Origin: Acidimicrobiia bacterium
GTDB taxonomy: Bacteria; Actinomycetota; Acidimicrobiia; Acidimicrobiales; AC-14
DNA length: 40,945 nt
Assembly (NCBI GenBank): GCA_023265045.1
Contig: JAHFUQ010000022.1
Span: 1 to 40,945 of the forward strand
Reading direction: 5' to 3'
Below the pieces are notes generated by a model. That model saw only the letters and a program-made list of their open reading frames with translations. It searched no databases and had not been told where the DNA came from. Shown piece after piece: positions 25,779 through 33,049 of this stretch. Made by a program: the position numbers and the translations under genes. How positions within the stretch are numbered: the first letter of the stretch is position 1; each line of letters opens with the position of its first letter.

Positions 25779-25991
25779 ATGGAATCCTCGCAGCAGCAAC
25801 CGACACAGCCATCTCAAGAGGAGCTCGCTCACGGTCTTCCCGAGGGCGACCCGCCCACTCGTGAGCACCTCCATCCGCTCGATCCCCTGCCCGGCGGTTT
25901 GCAGGACCGGCTCGACAAGATCATGCGGGAGAGCGAACGCAACCCCCGGCCGGTCGGCGCCAAGCTCAAGCCGCCCATGTCAACGGCCTGA
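25779..25991 (+). CDS. Small hydrophilic protein, 70 residues, unknown
   Basis: The ATG at 25779 follows GAGGAG with a six-base gap, a good ribosome site. The product (MESSQQQPTQPSQEELAHGL... ending RPVGAKLKPPMSTA) is hydrophilic, rich in Gln, Pro and charged residues, with no signal or membrane segment and no motif I recognise. Third-position G/C is high in the second half. It may be an intrinsically disordered protein. Its last bases overlap a weak antisense frame ending at 25980. Confidence 0.55.
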   Translation: MESSQQQPTQPSQEELAHGLPEGDPPTREHLHPLDPLPGGLQDRLDKIMRESERNPRPVGAKLKPPMSTA

Positions 25992-26159
25992 TCGCGCTCG
26001 TTCGCGTGGCCCGGCGGCGGGGTCGCCGAGCAGCCCGACGGGCCGGGCGAGCCCGGCAATGACGCCGGCCCGTTCGCCGACGCCGCGCACGACGGCCAAC
26101 TGGGCGACGGGCGCAGCGAAGGTGTCCACGGAGTCGGCCCCCGACGCCGCCTGCACCAT
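25980..26159 (-). CDS. Possible small antisense protein, 59 residues
   Basis: An ATG frame with high third-position G/C reads MVQAASGADSVDTFAAPVAQ and continues AVVRGVGERAGVIAGLARPV to a TGA that overlaps the small protein on the other strand. The same frame continues upstream of the ATG without a stop for at least twenty codons (VVAARTTISSCPAWA), so the true 5' end is unclear. No ribosome site and no recognised family. It may be a gene, a gene remnant or a shadow. Confidence 0.25.
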   Translation of the reverse strand: MVQAASGADSVDTFAAPVAQLAVVRGVGERAGVIAGLARPVGLLGDPAAGPRERARSGR

Positions 26160-26227
26160 GGCCCACGCCGGGCAGGACGAGATGGTGGTACGAGCCGCAA
26201 CTACTGCGAACGTGGTATCCCTCGGGG

Positions 26228-27595
26228 ATGATCAACCTCGTCGGGGAAGACCAGCTCGTGCCGTGCGTCGACGGCCAGGAGCGCCGGTATGTGTCGCTGG
26301 ACGCCGCGGCGTCGACCGCAGCGCTGCCGTCGGTCGCGGCGCGGGTCAACGACTTCCTCCCGTGGTACTCGAGCGTGCACCGCGGCGCTGGCTGGAAGTC
26401 GCAGCTGGCCACGGCCGAGTACGAGGAGGCGCGCACGGCGATCCTGCGCTTCGCCGGCGCTGAACGGGCCGAGTGCGACGACGTCGCCATCATCTGCCGG
26501 AACACGACCGAGGCGATAAACCACCTCGCCTACCGGTTGCAGCTGGCGCCCGACGACGTTGTCGTCACGACGGTGGTCGAGCATCACGCCAACCTGCTGC
26601 CGTGGGGGCGCCTTGCCCGGCGGCGCTACGTCGAGTGTGGCGCGGCGGGGACCTTCTCGGTGGACGACGTGGCAGCGGCGCTCGAGGCGCACCCCGCCCC
26701 GCGCCTGCTGGCCGTCACCGGCGCCTCGAATGTCACCGGCTGGCTGCCGCCTATCGACGAGATCGCCGCCGCCGCCCACGACCGGGGCGTGCCCGTACTG
26801 GTCGACGCCGCCCAGCTTGCGCCGCACCGCCCGCTCCCTAGGGACGCCGACTACGTGGCGTGGAGCGGCCACAAGATGTACGCCCCGTTCGGATCGGGCG
26901 CGCTCATCGGGCCTCGCTCGACGTTTGCCTCCGGCGACCCGTTCCTCGCCGGCGGGGGCGCGGTCGACCTCGTCGACCTCGACGAGGTGGTGTGGACGGA
27001 CCCGCCCGATCGCGAGGAAGCCGGGTCCCCCAACGTCCTCGGGGCGGTGGCGCTGCACGCGGCCATCGACGCGCTCGGTGAGCTTGGCTGGGCGCGCATC
27101 GACCAGCACGATCGGGCGCTCTCCGCCCAGCTCCACGACGGGCTGGCTGCGATCGACGGCGTTCGCCTCCTCGGGGCGGCCCCCGAGACGCTGCCCGTCG
27201 CCACGTTCGTCGTCGAGGGCGTGCCCCACGCGCTCGTCGCCGCCCGGCTGAGCGCCGAGCACGCCATCGGCGTCCGCCACGGCTGCTTCTGCGCCCATCC
27301 CTACCTGCTTCGCCTGCTTGACCTCGACGAGGCCGAGGTGGCGGCCTACCGGGCCGCCGTGCTGGCGGGCGATCGCAGCCGCATGCCCGGCGCGGTACGG
27401 GCCAGCGCGGGTCTTTCGACGCGGGCGGACGACGTCGGGCGGTTCCTGGCCGCCGTGGCCGAGATAGCGGCGGGCGGCGAACCGCCCGTGCCCTACGACC
27501 TCGATCCGCACACCGGCGACTACTGGCCGCACACCGCAGACGAGGCGTGGTCGAGCGCGAGCCGCCGGCTCGGCGCGTCCTGCGCCCGCGGCTAG
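26228..27595 (+). CDS. Class V aminotransferase (cysteine-desulfurase-like)
   Basis: A 455-residue PLP enzyme of fold type I. The PLP-binding lysine is K216 in AWSGHKMYAPFGSG, with the upstream Asp (LVDAAQLAPH) that contacts the pyridine ring and TEAINHLAYRL / VVEHHANLLPW segments typical of SufS/NifS-like proteins. A Cys in H351-G-C353-F-C355-AHP lies near the position of the sulfur-accepting Cys of desulfurases, but the surrounding loop is unlike SufS. No suf or isc partners are adjacent, so it may be a general class V aminotransferase, a desulfurase or a selenocysteine lyase-like enzyme. A TATCCC box ends six bases before the ATG, matching other apparently leaderless starts in this window. 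Confidence 0.85.
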   Translation: MINLVGEDQLVPCVDGQERRYVSLDAAASTAALPSVAARVNDFLPWYSSVHRGAGWKSQLATAEYEEARTAILRFAGAERAECDDVAIICRNTTEAINHLAYRLQLAPDDVVVTTVVEHHANLLPWGRLARRRYVECGAAGTFSVDDVAAALEAHPAPRLLAVTGASNVTGWLPPIDEIAAAAHDRGVPVLVDAAQLAPHRPLPRDADYVAWSGHKMYAPFGSGALIGPRSTFASGDPFLAGGGAVDLVDLDEVVWTDPPDREEAGSPNVLGAVALHAAIDALGELGWARIDQHDRALSAQLHDGLAAIDGVRLLGAAPETLPVATFVVEGVPHALVAARLSAEHAIGVRHGCFCAHPYLLRLLDLDEAEVAAYRAAVLAGDRSRMPGAVRASAGLSTRADDVGRFLAAVAEIAAGGEPPVPYDLDPHTGDYWPHTADEAWSSASRRLGASCARG

Positions 27596-27690
27596 CGACT
27601 CGGCCACATTCGTTCGCTTCGCTCCCTCCATCCGGCCATCCACCCCGCCTCTTTCCCACGCGAGCAGGGGACGCGGCGAACCGTTGGGCG

Positions 27691-28263
27691 CTAGGCCGAC
27701 TTCTTGGCGGCCTTCTTCGGCGCCTTCTGGGCCGGGGCCTTCTTGGCGGGCGCCGCCTTCTTGGCCCCCGCCGGCGCCTTCTTGACCGCCGCCGCGGCCT
27801 TCTTGGGCGGCGCCTTCTTGGGCGGCGCAGGCGGCGTCGGCCGGCCCGGGTCGCGGCGCACGCCGATGGTCACGACGTCGCTCATGTTGACGGCGGTGAG
27901 CAGCACGTCCTGCACGTTCGTGCCCTGCAGCTTGGTCGGCAGTCCGGCTGTGGGCTGGCCGTTCATCCGGTACTGGATGGAGAACCGGTCGTCGGCCCAC
28001 ACCTCTACGCCGACGCTCATGCCCGGCTTCTTCAACATGTCGGGCACCATGGTCACGCCGTTGCCGAAGAACTGGAGGTCGCCCGCCAGGTGCGCCTTCG
28101 GCTTGGCGACGTAGCTCACGGGCCCGTACGCGTAGATGCAGATGTCCGCGCTCACAGGAGATCCGGGGCTGCCCAACTCGCCGATGTGAATGGTGAGGAA
28201 CGCCGTCGCCGGATTCCCCGCCTTGGCCCACTTGATCGCTTCGCCCACCTCAGCACATGCCAT
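27691..28263 (-). CDS. Unknown protein with histone-H1-like Lys/Ala/Pro tail
   Basis: A 190-residue protein of two parts. Residues ~1-140 look like a compact beta-rich domain (AEVGEAIKWAKAGNPATAFLT, GDLQFFGNGVTMVPDMLKK, VEVWADDRFSIQYRMNG) that I cannot assign. The last ~50 residues are a low-complexity tail of KKAP, KKAA and PAKKAP units, like the C-termini of histone H1-like and other nucleic-acid-binding bacterial proteins. A TAGCCT box ends exactly six bases before the ATG and lies just after the stop of the upstream gene, suggesting a leaderless transcript even inside a co-oriented run. DNA or polyphosphate binding by the tail is an inference from composition. Confidence 0.65.
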   Translation of the reverse strand: MACAEVGEAIKWAKAGNPATAFLTIHIGELGSPGSPVSADICIYAYGPVSYVAKPKAHLAGDLQFFGNGVTMVPDMLKKPGMSVGVEVWADDRFSIQYRMNGQPTAGLPTKLQGTNVQDVLLTAVNMSDVVTIGVRRDPGRPTPPAPPKKAPPKKAAAAVKKAPAGAKKAAPAKKAPAQKAPKKAAKKSA

Positions 28264-28275
28264 GACGGCAGGCTA

Positions 28276-28608
28276 TTACGAAGCGATCTCCCAGCGCCGG
28301 TAGAGGGACACGGCGGTGTCGGCGTCGAAAAGATCGGCGAGGCGGTTGAGGATCTCGGTGCGCATCTGGGCGATGTGGTTGGCGGCGCCGATCGACTTAC
28401 ACCGCTCGACCCAGACGGCGGGCGGGTCGACCGCCTTCCACACATTGAAATCACCATCGCGCAGGTGCCAGTCCGGCCGCAGCTCGAGGCGGTGGCGGCA
28501 CAGCATCACCGGTTCGTTGTCCTTCAGGATCACGACTTCGTAGGGGTAGTCGCACGGCGTCTCAGGGGCTGTTTCGCGCGCCTGCACCCTCGCCGAGAAA
28601 GCGCTCAC
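28276..28608 (-). CDS. Unknown protein, 110 residues
   Basis: No family recognised. The chosen GTG at 28608 is preceded by GGGAGG nine bases upstream, and a good promoter (28649-28677) would start transcription about 35 bases before it, so I prefer it to the GTG at 28650, which overlaps the -10 box. The product (SAFSARVQARETAPETP, then CDYPYEVVILKDNEPVMLCRHR, and NHIAQMRTEILNRLADLFDA at the C-terminus) is soluble, with three Cys and a predicted helical end. It lies between the thioesterase and the Lys-tail protein on the same strand. Confidence 0.6.
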   Translation of the reverse strand: MSAFSARVQARETAPETPCDYPYEVVILKDNEPVMLCRHRLELRPDWHLRDGDFNVWKAVDPPAVWVERCKSIGAANHIAQMRTEILNRLADLFDADTAVSLYRRWEIAS

Positions 28609-28648
28609 CGTGAGGAGCCTCCCTTCCCGAACCCCGACTGGCTCGACC

Positions 28649-28677
28649 ACTATAGTTCTACGACACTTAGCTGTCGA
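28649..28677 (-). promoter_or_regulatory. Sigma-70-type promoter for the 28608 gene
   Basis: On the minus strand TCGACA (28677-28672), a 17-base spacer and TATAGT (28654-28649) form a near-consensus promoter. The -35 box lies inside the last codons of the thioesterase gene. The predicted start is near 28642, giving a leader with the GGGAGG ribosome site. Confidence 0.6.
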
Positions 28678-29056
28678 GACTTGAGCGGCGGATGGGTTCG
28701 GGCCTCCCGTCGGCGCCCACGGCGACCATGGTGAACCGGGCCTGGCACACCGGCCACGTCGTCTTCTTGACCGGGTCCTCGGCGGTGGCGGTCATCTGGA
28801 TGGTGAGCGAAGTCGTCCCGAGCGCGGCCAGGCGGGCCTCCACGTTGCAGACCTCGCCGGCGTGGAGCGACGCCGACCACACGCACTCGTTCACGGCCTT
28901 GAACATGACGCGCTGGTCGGGCTCGACGGTGCGGGCGGCGACCACCCAGGCGGCCATGTCCATCCACGAGAGCATGTGGCCGCCGTGCAGGACGCCGAGG
29001 TGGTTGGTTTGGGCGGGCATGACCAGGGTCGACAGGACGTAGGAATCGGCAGGCAT
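28667..29056 (-). CDS. Acyl-CoA thioesterase, hotdog fold (YciA/BACH-like)
   Basis: A 129-residue single-hotdog protein that should hydrolyse acyl-CoA to free acid and CoA. The family's hallmark is complete: TLVMPAQTNHLGVLHGGHMLSWMDMAAWVVA, with the Asn and Asp-containing active-site helix, followed by ECVWSASLHAGEVCNVEARLAALGTTSLTIQM. Length is right for the family. A CATACT box ends six bases before the ATG, suggesting a leaderless mRNA. It is divergent from the ABC exporter, and the MerR/SoxR-type dyad at 29083-29098 lies between the two genes, so both may respond to the same regulator. Confidence 0.88.
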   Translation of the reverse strand: MPADSYVLSTLVMPAQTNHLGVLHGGHMLSWMDMAAWVVAARTVEPDQRVMFKAVNECVWSASLHAGEVCNVEARLAALGTTSLTIQMTATAEDPVKKTTWPVCQARFTMVAVGADGRPEPIRRSSLDS

Positions 29057-29062
29057 CGCATC

Positions 29063-29108
29063 AGTATGATTTGGGCCTTGACCTCAAGTTAACTTGAGAT
29101 TGTACGGT
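29063..29108. promoter_or_regulatory. Divergent promoter region with a MerR/SoxR-type dyad
   Basis: The perfect 16-bp palindrome CTCAAGTTAACTTGAG (29083-29098) lies between a -35 box TTGACC (29078-29083) and a -10 box TACGGT (29103-29108) for the ABC gene. The spacer is 19 bases, the unusually long spacing typical of MerR-family-activated promoters, and the half-sites match known SoxR boxes. The -10 ends seven bases before the ABC start codon. On the other strand CATACT (29068-29063) ends six bases before the thioesterase ATG. No merR/soxR gene is in the window. Confidence 0.65.
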
Positions 29109-29115
29109 CGTCCCC

Positions 29116-31026
29116 ATGGACGTCAACGCCTGGATGGTTCTGCAGAGCGCGATGCAACAGGACGGGAAGGCACGGTCCCTCCGGCGCGCCACGGTGCGCC
29201 GCGTCGCGGCCTTCGCCCGCCCCCACCGCCGGGCCCTGGCGGCCTTCCTCGGCCTCAGCGTCACCACCGCGATCTTGGGCGTGGCGACGCCGGTGCTCGC
29301 CGGACGGGCTGTCAACGCCACAGTGAGCGGGCGGCCGCTGCGGACCGTGCTCGGGCTGGCGATGGCGATCGCGGCGCTGGCCATCGTCGACGCCGCCGTC
29401 GGCCTGATCGAGCGGTTCCAGTCCTCCAAGATCGGCGAGGACCTGATCCTCGACCTGCGGCGGGCCGTCTTCGAGCACGTCCAGGCCATGCCGGTGGCGT
29501 TCTTCACCCGCACCCGCACGGGCGCCCTGGTGAGCCGGCTCAACAACGACGTCATCGGCGCCCAGCGGGCCTTCACGTCGGCCCTGTCCGGCGTCGTCAC
29601 CAACGTGATCGCCCTGGGCCTCACCGTTGCCGTCATGGCCGGATTGTCGTTGCAGATCACGTTGCTGGCCCTGATCCTGCTGCCGGTGTTCGTGGTTCCC
29701 GCCCGGCGGGTGGGGGCGCGCGTCGGCCAGCTGGAACGGGAGGCGGCGGACCACAACTCGGCCATGACGTCGCAGATGACCGAGCGGTTCTCCGCGCCGG
29801 GGGCGGTGTTGGTCAAGCTGTTCGGCCGGCCGGGTGACGAGGCGGCCGAGTTCGGGCGGCGGGCCCGCCGGGTGCGCAACATCGGCGTGCGCTCGGCGAT
29901 GGCGACCGAAGTGTTCTTCCGGGCGCTCACGCTGGTCTCCGGGCTCGCCCAAGCCCTCATCTACGGACTGGGCGGCTACATGGCCCTGAGAGGGTCCCTG
30001 GCCCCGGGAACGGTGGTCACGCTGGCGTTGCTGCTCAACCGGCTGTACTCGCCGCTCACCGCGCTGTCGACGGCGCGGCTCGACGTGACGACGGCCATCG
30101 TGAGCTTCGAGCGGGTCTTCGAGGTGCTGGACATCAAGCCGCTGATCACCGAGCCCGACGACCCGCGGCCGGCGCCGGAGGGGCTCGTGTCCATCGAGTT
30201 CGACCACGTGCGGTTCGGGTATCCCGCCGCCGACCGGGTCTCCCTGGCCTCGCTGGAGGACGTCGCGGCGTTGGACGAGCGGGCCGGCGACGAGGTCCTG
30301 CACGGGGTGACGTTCACGGTCGGGCCCGGCCAGACCGTGGCGTTGGTCGGGTCGTCGGGCGCGGGGAAGTCGACGCTGGCGTCACTCGTGCCTCGGTTGC
30401 ACGACGTCGAGCGCGGCGCGGTGCGCCTCGGCGGCGTCGATGTCCGCGACCTGTCGTTCGCGTCGCTGCGCGCGACCGTCGGCATGGTCACTCAGGACGG
30501 CCATTTGTTCCACGACACCGTGCGGGCGAACCTGCTGTACGCCCGGCCCGGCGCAAGCGACGCCGAGCTCTGGGACGCGCTGGAGCGCGCCCGCCTCGGC
30601 GCCCTCGTGGGGTCGTTGCCTGATGGGCTCGACACCGTCGTCGGCGAGCGCGGCTACCGGCTCTCCGGTGGCGAGCGCCAGCGCCTCACCATCGCCCGGC
30701 TCCTGCTGGCCAGGCCTCGCGTCGTCATCCTCGACGAGGCCACGGCGCACCTCGACTCGGGGTCGGAGGCGGCTGTTCAGGAAGCGCTGGCGGAGGCCTT
30801 GGACGGACGGACCGCGCTGGTGATCGCCCACCGGCTGTCGACGGTTCGGTCCGCCGACCTGATCGTGGTGCTGGAGGACGGCCGCGTGGTTGAGTCCGGC
30901 ACGCACACGGAACTGCTCGTGCAGGACGGCCGGTACGCGTTCCTCTACCGCACCCAGTTCTCTTCGGAACCGGCGAGCCAGGAGCACCACTCGTCGACGC
31001 CCTCGCCGGTGCGGGCGCTGGCCTGA
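29116..31026 (+). CDS. ABC exporter, fused membrane and ATPase domains
   Basis: A 636-residue half-transporter of the multidrug/lipid exporter type that would work as a dimer. Six transmembrane helices occupy ~35-330, with the coupling helix region in between. The nucleotide-binding domain has Walker A G412SSGAGKST420, the signature LSGGERQRL at 516-524, Walker B VVILDEATAHLD (D540, E541) and H-loop H572. An extra ~18-residue loop (SLASLEDVAALDERAGDEV) is inserted before the P-loop. The gene is preceded by a SoxR/MerR-type promoter and seems leaderless. Its last 82 bases overlap the 3' end of hypB on the other strand. Substrate unknown; redox-active or toxic compounds would fit the promoter. 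Confidence 0.92.
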   Translation: MDVNAWMVLQSAMQQDGKARSLRRATVRRVAAFARPHRRALAAFLGLSVTTAILGVATPVLAGRAVNATVSGRPLRTVLGLAMAIAALAIVDAAVGLIERFQSSKIGEDLILDLRRAVFEHVQAMPVAFFTRTRTGALVSRLNNDVIGAQRAFTSALSGVVTNVIALGLTVAVMAGLSLQITLLALILLPVFVVPARRVGARVGQLEREAADHNSAMTSQMTERFSAPGAVLVKLFGRPGDEAAEFGRRARRVRNIGVRSAMATEVFFRALTLVSGLAQALIYGLGGYMALRGSLAPGTVVTLALLLNRLYSPLTALSTARLDVTTAIVSFERVFEVLDIKPLITEPDDPRPAPEGLVSIEFDHVRFGYPAADRVSLASLEDVAALDERAGDEVLHGVTFTVGPGQTVALVGSSGAGKSTLASLVPRLHDVERGAVRLGGVDVRDLSFASLRATVGMVTQDGHLFHDTVRANLLYARPGASDAELWDALERARLGALVGSLPDGLDTVVGERGYRLSGGERQRLTIARLLLARPRVVILDEATAHLDSGSEAAVQEALAEALDGRTALVIAHRLSTVRSADLIVVLEDGRVVESGTHTELLVQDGRYAFLYRTQFSSEPASQEHHSSTPSPVRALA

Positions 31027-31733
31027 ATGACGCGGGCGTCCGGGTTGACGGCCTTGAGGTTGGCGAGGAACAGGCCGAGGTCGAAGTCGAGGTGCGGCAG
31101 CAGGTCGATCTTGTTGACCACCACCACCTCGACGGCCCGGAACATCACCGGGTACTTCAGCGGCTTCTCCTCGCCCTCGGTGATGGCGTAGACCATCGCC
31201 TTGGCGTCCTCGCCGACGCTGAACTCAGCCGGGCACACCAGGTTACCGACGTTCTCGATCACCAGGACGTCCAGGTCAGCGAGGGGAAGGCGGCCGAGGC
31301 CGGAGCGCACCATGACCGCGTCGAGGTGGCATTCGCCGCCGAAGCCCTTGCTCGTGTTGACCAGCGAGACCTCGGCGCCGAGGCCGGTGAGGGCGTCGGC
31401 GTCGATGCTCGTCGCGATGTCGCCTTCGAGCACGCCGATTTTCACCTTGCCCGCGAGCAGGGCGATCGTCCTGCGGAGCAGGCTCGTCTTGCCGGCGCCG
31501 GGCGACGACATGAGGTTGACGGTGCGGACGCCCGCGGCGGCGAAGTCGGCGGCGTTCGCCTCGGCGACGCGGTCGTTCTCGGCCAGGATGTTCTCGAGGA
31601 CATCGACCCGCTTCGCCCCCGTCTCGGGGTACCCACTGTGGTCACCGGCGCGATCACCGCTGTGATCGCCGATGTGACCCTCACTGTGGTCCGCATGGAC
31701 CGTTCCGTCAGCGTGGCGGTGGAACCGGCCCAT
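30945..31733 (-). CDS. hypB: Hydrogenase nickel-incorporation GTPase HypB
   Basis: A 262-residue SIMIBI-class GTPase that inserts nickel into [NiFe]-hydrogenase (and sometimes urease) precursors with HypA. The N-terminus is His-rich (seven His in the first 32 residues: H5, H7, H13, H16, H20, H24, H32), a nickel-storage feature. The GTPase has P-loop SPGAGKT (77-83), the metal site C135-H136 in GECHLD, C167 in NLVCP, and NKID (207-210) for guanine. Length is normal. It overlaps hypA by 26 bases and the ABC gene by 82 bases at its 3' end. No hydrogenase structural gene is in view. Confidence 0.95.
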   Translation of the reverse strand: MGRFHRHADGTVHADHSEGHIGDHSGDRAGDHSGYPETGAKRVDVLENILAENDRVAEANAADFAAAGVRTVNLMSSPGAGKTSLLRRTIALLAGKVKIGVLEGDIATSIDADALTGLGAEVSLVNTSKGFGGECHLDAVMVRSGLGRLPLADLDVLVIENVGNLVCPAEFSVGEDAKAMVYAITEGEEKPLKYPVMFRAVEVVVVNKIDLLPHLDFDLGLFLANLKAVNPDARVIQASARTGEGVDEWCSWLAGSEENWVR

Positions 31734-32073
31734 GGGGCGCCTCCAGGAGATCGATGGAGACGACGAGGAACTCCTCGCCGCTCACGAGTTTGACGTCGCT
31801 GCTGTCGCACGCTCGGCACTGGAAGACGGGCCAGTCGAGCCTGGCCTCGGACCCGCAGTTGGCGCAGAAGATGACCGCGGGCACGTGTTCGATCGCCAGC
31901 TCACACGCCTCCAGCGGACCGCCCTCGGTCAACAGTTCGAAGGAGAACGCGAGGGAGTCGGGCACGACCTGGCGGAAGTGGCCGATCCGCACCGTGACCC
32001 GCTCGACCGGCGCGCCGTCCGCGTGCTTGGCGACGGTGTCCGCTATCGCCTGCGCTAAGGACAGCTCGTGCAT
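31708..32073 (-). CDS. hypA: Hydrogenase nickel metallochaperone HypA
   Basis: A 121-residue protein delivering nickel to hydrogenase with HypB. The N-terminal Met-His-Glu (MHEL) nickel site is intact, and the zinc site has four cysteines, C70-x-x-C73 and C86-x-x-C89 (CANCG, CRACD). The overall length fits the family. It lies 12 bases after the coiled-coil gene and overlaps hypB, so these genes are co-transcribed. The C-terminal tail (HGPVPPPR) is short and Pro-rich. Confidence 0.95.
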   Translation of the reverse strand: MHELSLAQAIADTVAKHADGAPVERVTVRIGHFRQVVPDSLAFSFELLTEGGPLEACELAIEHVPAVIFCANCGSEARLDWPVFQCRACDSSDVKLVSGEEFLVVSIDLLEAPHGPVPPPR

Positions 32074-32085
32074 ATCGCGGCGATG

Positions 32086-32817
32086 TTAAAGGCCGGCGCG
32101 GGCGGCGGCTTCCTCCGCCCTGCGGTACGCCTCCTTGGCTCGCTCGGCCGCCTCCAGCGCCTTGTGGCGCGCGTCCTTCGCCTGGGCCTCGGCCCGCTCG
32201 GCTTCGTCCAGCATGCGCTGGGCCCGGTTGCCTTCGATGTCGGCCTGCTTGCGGAGGTGCTCGGCCTCCCGAACGGCCTCCCGGTGCGCCCTTTCCTGCT
32301 CTTTGCGGGCGGCGGCGCCCTCGTCGGCTGCGACCGCACGCGGCGCGACGTCGGGCAGGCCCTCCAACCCGAACCCCGACGTTTCGATGTCGGTGAGCAG
32401 CCGCCCCTGGCGTAGCCGGGCCCCCGCCTCGGCGTCCGTCGCGGCCGCCCGGAGGGTGGCCCGCAGGCGGTCCTCGGCGCCCGTTCCGGCGAGGGGCGCG
32501 GCTGCTTCCACCAACCGGTTGACCTGGTCCTGCTCGGCGCGGGCCGCGGTGCGCATCTCGCTGGCGTCGCCTTCGAGGGCCCGGCGCTGGGCCTCCCGTA
32601 GCGCTTCCCCGGCCTGGAGGAGGAGGTCGACCTCGTCCGGTTGCCGGCGGGCGACCTGGTTGAGCGCCCACGCCACCTTGCTCGGCTTGGGCAGTTTCTT
32701 GACTTCTGCAGCCGCCGTTTTGTCGCCTTGCTTGGTCAGCTCCTTGGCCAGTGCGTTGCGCGCCGAGGTGAACTCGTCGAGCGGCAGGCCGTAGAGGTCC
32801 TCGGCGCGGTCAGGCAC
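32086..32817 (-). CDS. Coiled-coil protein of unknown role, in the hyp operon
   Basis: A 243-residue, almost wholly helical protein. The N-terminus (LYGLPLDEFTSARNALAKEL, KKLPKPSKVAWALNQVARR) resembles a family common in actinobacteria but not functionally described, as far as I recognise it. The second half is a long Ala/Glu/Arg coiled coil (HREAVREAEHLRKQADIEGN onward). No membrane or signal segment. The GTG at 32817 overlaps the stop of the 38-residue basic protein by eight bases, suggesting coupled translation. hypA follows 12 bases later. A scaffold or nucleic-acid-related role is possible but unproven. Confidence 0.7.
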   Translation of the reverse strand: MPDRAEDLYGLPLDEFTSARNALAKELTKQGDKTAAAEVKKLPKPSKVAWALNQVARRQPDEVDLLLQAGEALREAQRRALEGDASEMRTAARAEQDQVNRLVEAAAPLAGTGAEDRLRATLRAAATDAEAGARLRQGRLLTDIETSGFGLEGLPDVAPRAVAADEGAAARKEQERAHREAVREAEHLRKQADIEGNRAQRMLDEAERAEAQAKDARHKALEAAERAKEAYRRAEEAAARAGL

Positions 32818-32926
32818 CCTTCCGGCGCAAGCCGCGGCCGGTGCTCTTCGTCGCCCGCGTCCGACAGGTTGCCTTCCTTTGCGCCCCCGGCGTGCGTTCC
32901 TTTCTCTGCTCGATGGGGCGCGCCAT
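32810..32926 (-). CDS. 38-residue basic protein, leader of the hyp operon
   Basis: Only 38 residues (MARPIEQRKERTPGAQRKAT then CRTRATKSTGRGLRRKGA) but it has the best ribosome site in the window, AAGGAGGTGAAG just before the ATG. About a third of the residues are Arg or Lys, with one Cys. The stop overlaps the start of the coiled-coil gene. A strong dyad lies 26 bases upstream. No family recognised; RNA or DNA binding, or a regulatory leader peptide, are possible. The frame is open upstream to 33028, but without a start as good as this one. Confidence 0.6.
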   Translation of the reverse strand: MARPIEQRKERTPGAQRKATCRTRATKSTGRGLRRKGA

Positions 32927-32951
32927 CTTCACCTCCTTCGGGGACGCTCGT

Positions 32952-32985
32952 GTGCAGAAAGTACCGAAACGGTACTTTTCTGCAC
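32952..32985. promoter_or_regulatory. Inverted repeat operator of the hyp operon
   Basis: The core is perfect: AAAGTACCG (32958-32966), centre AAA, CGGTACTTT (32970-32978). Outer bases extend the symmetry to 14 and 15 bases (GTGCAG ... CTGCAC) with one bulged A. On the minus strand TACTTT within it could be the -10 box of the 38-residue gene. A repressor operator is most likely; an RNA hairpin in the leader is an alternative. Confidence 0.55.
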
Positions 32986-33049
32986 CGCGACGCGGGATCA
33001 TGAGCGGCGAGTTCCCACTTGAGCCCATGCGCGCCGTATGGCGACTGCC

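Noticed and set aside
26201-28231. 676-codon minus-strand open frame
   Set aside because: Antisense to the aminotransferase (PLP lysine motif on the plus strand) and out of frame with the Lys-tail gene.
30945-31026. Frameshift in the ABC gene hiding a shorter end
   Set aside because: The frame is open and in phase to TGA, and the overlap with hypB needs no error; both ends are plausible.
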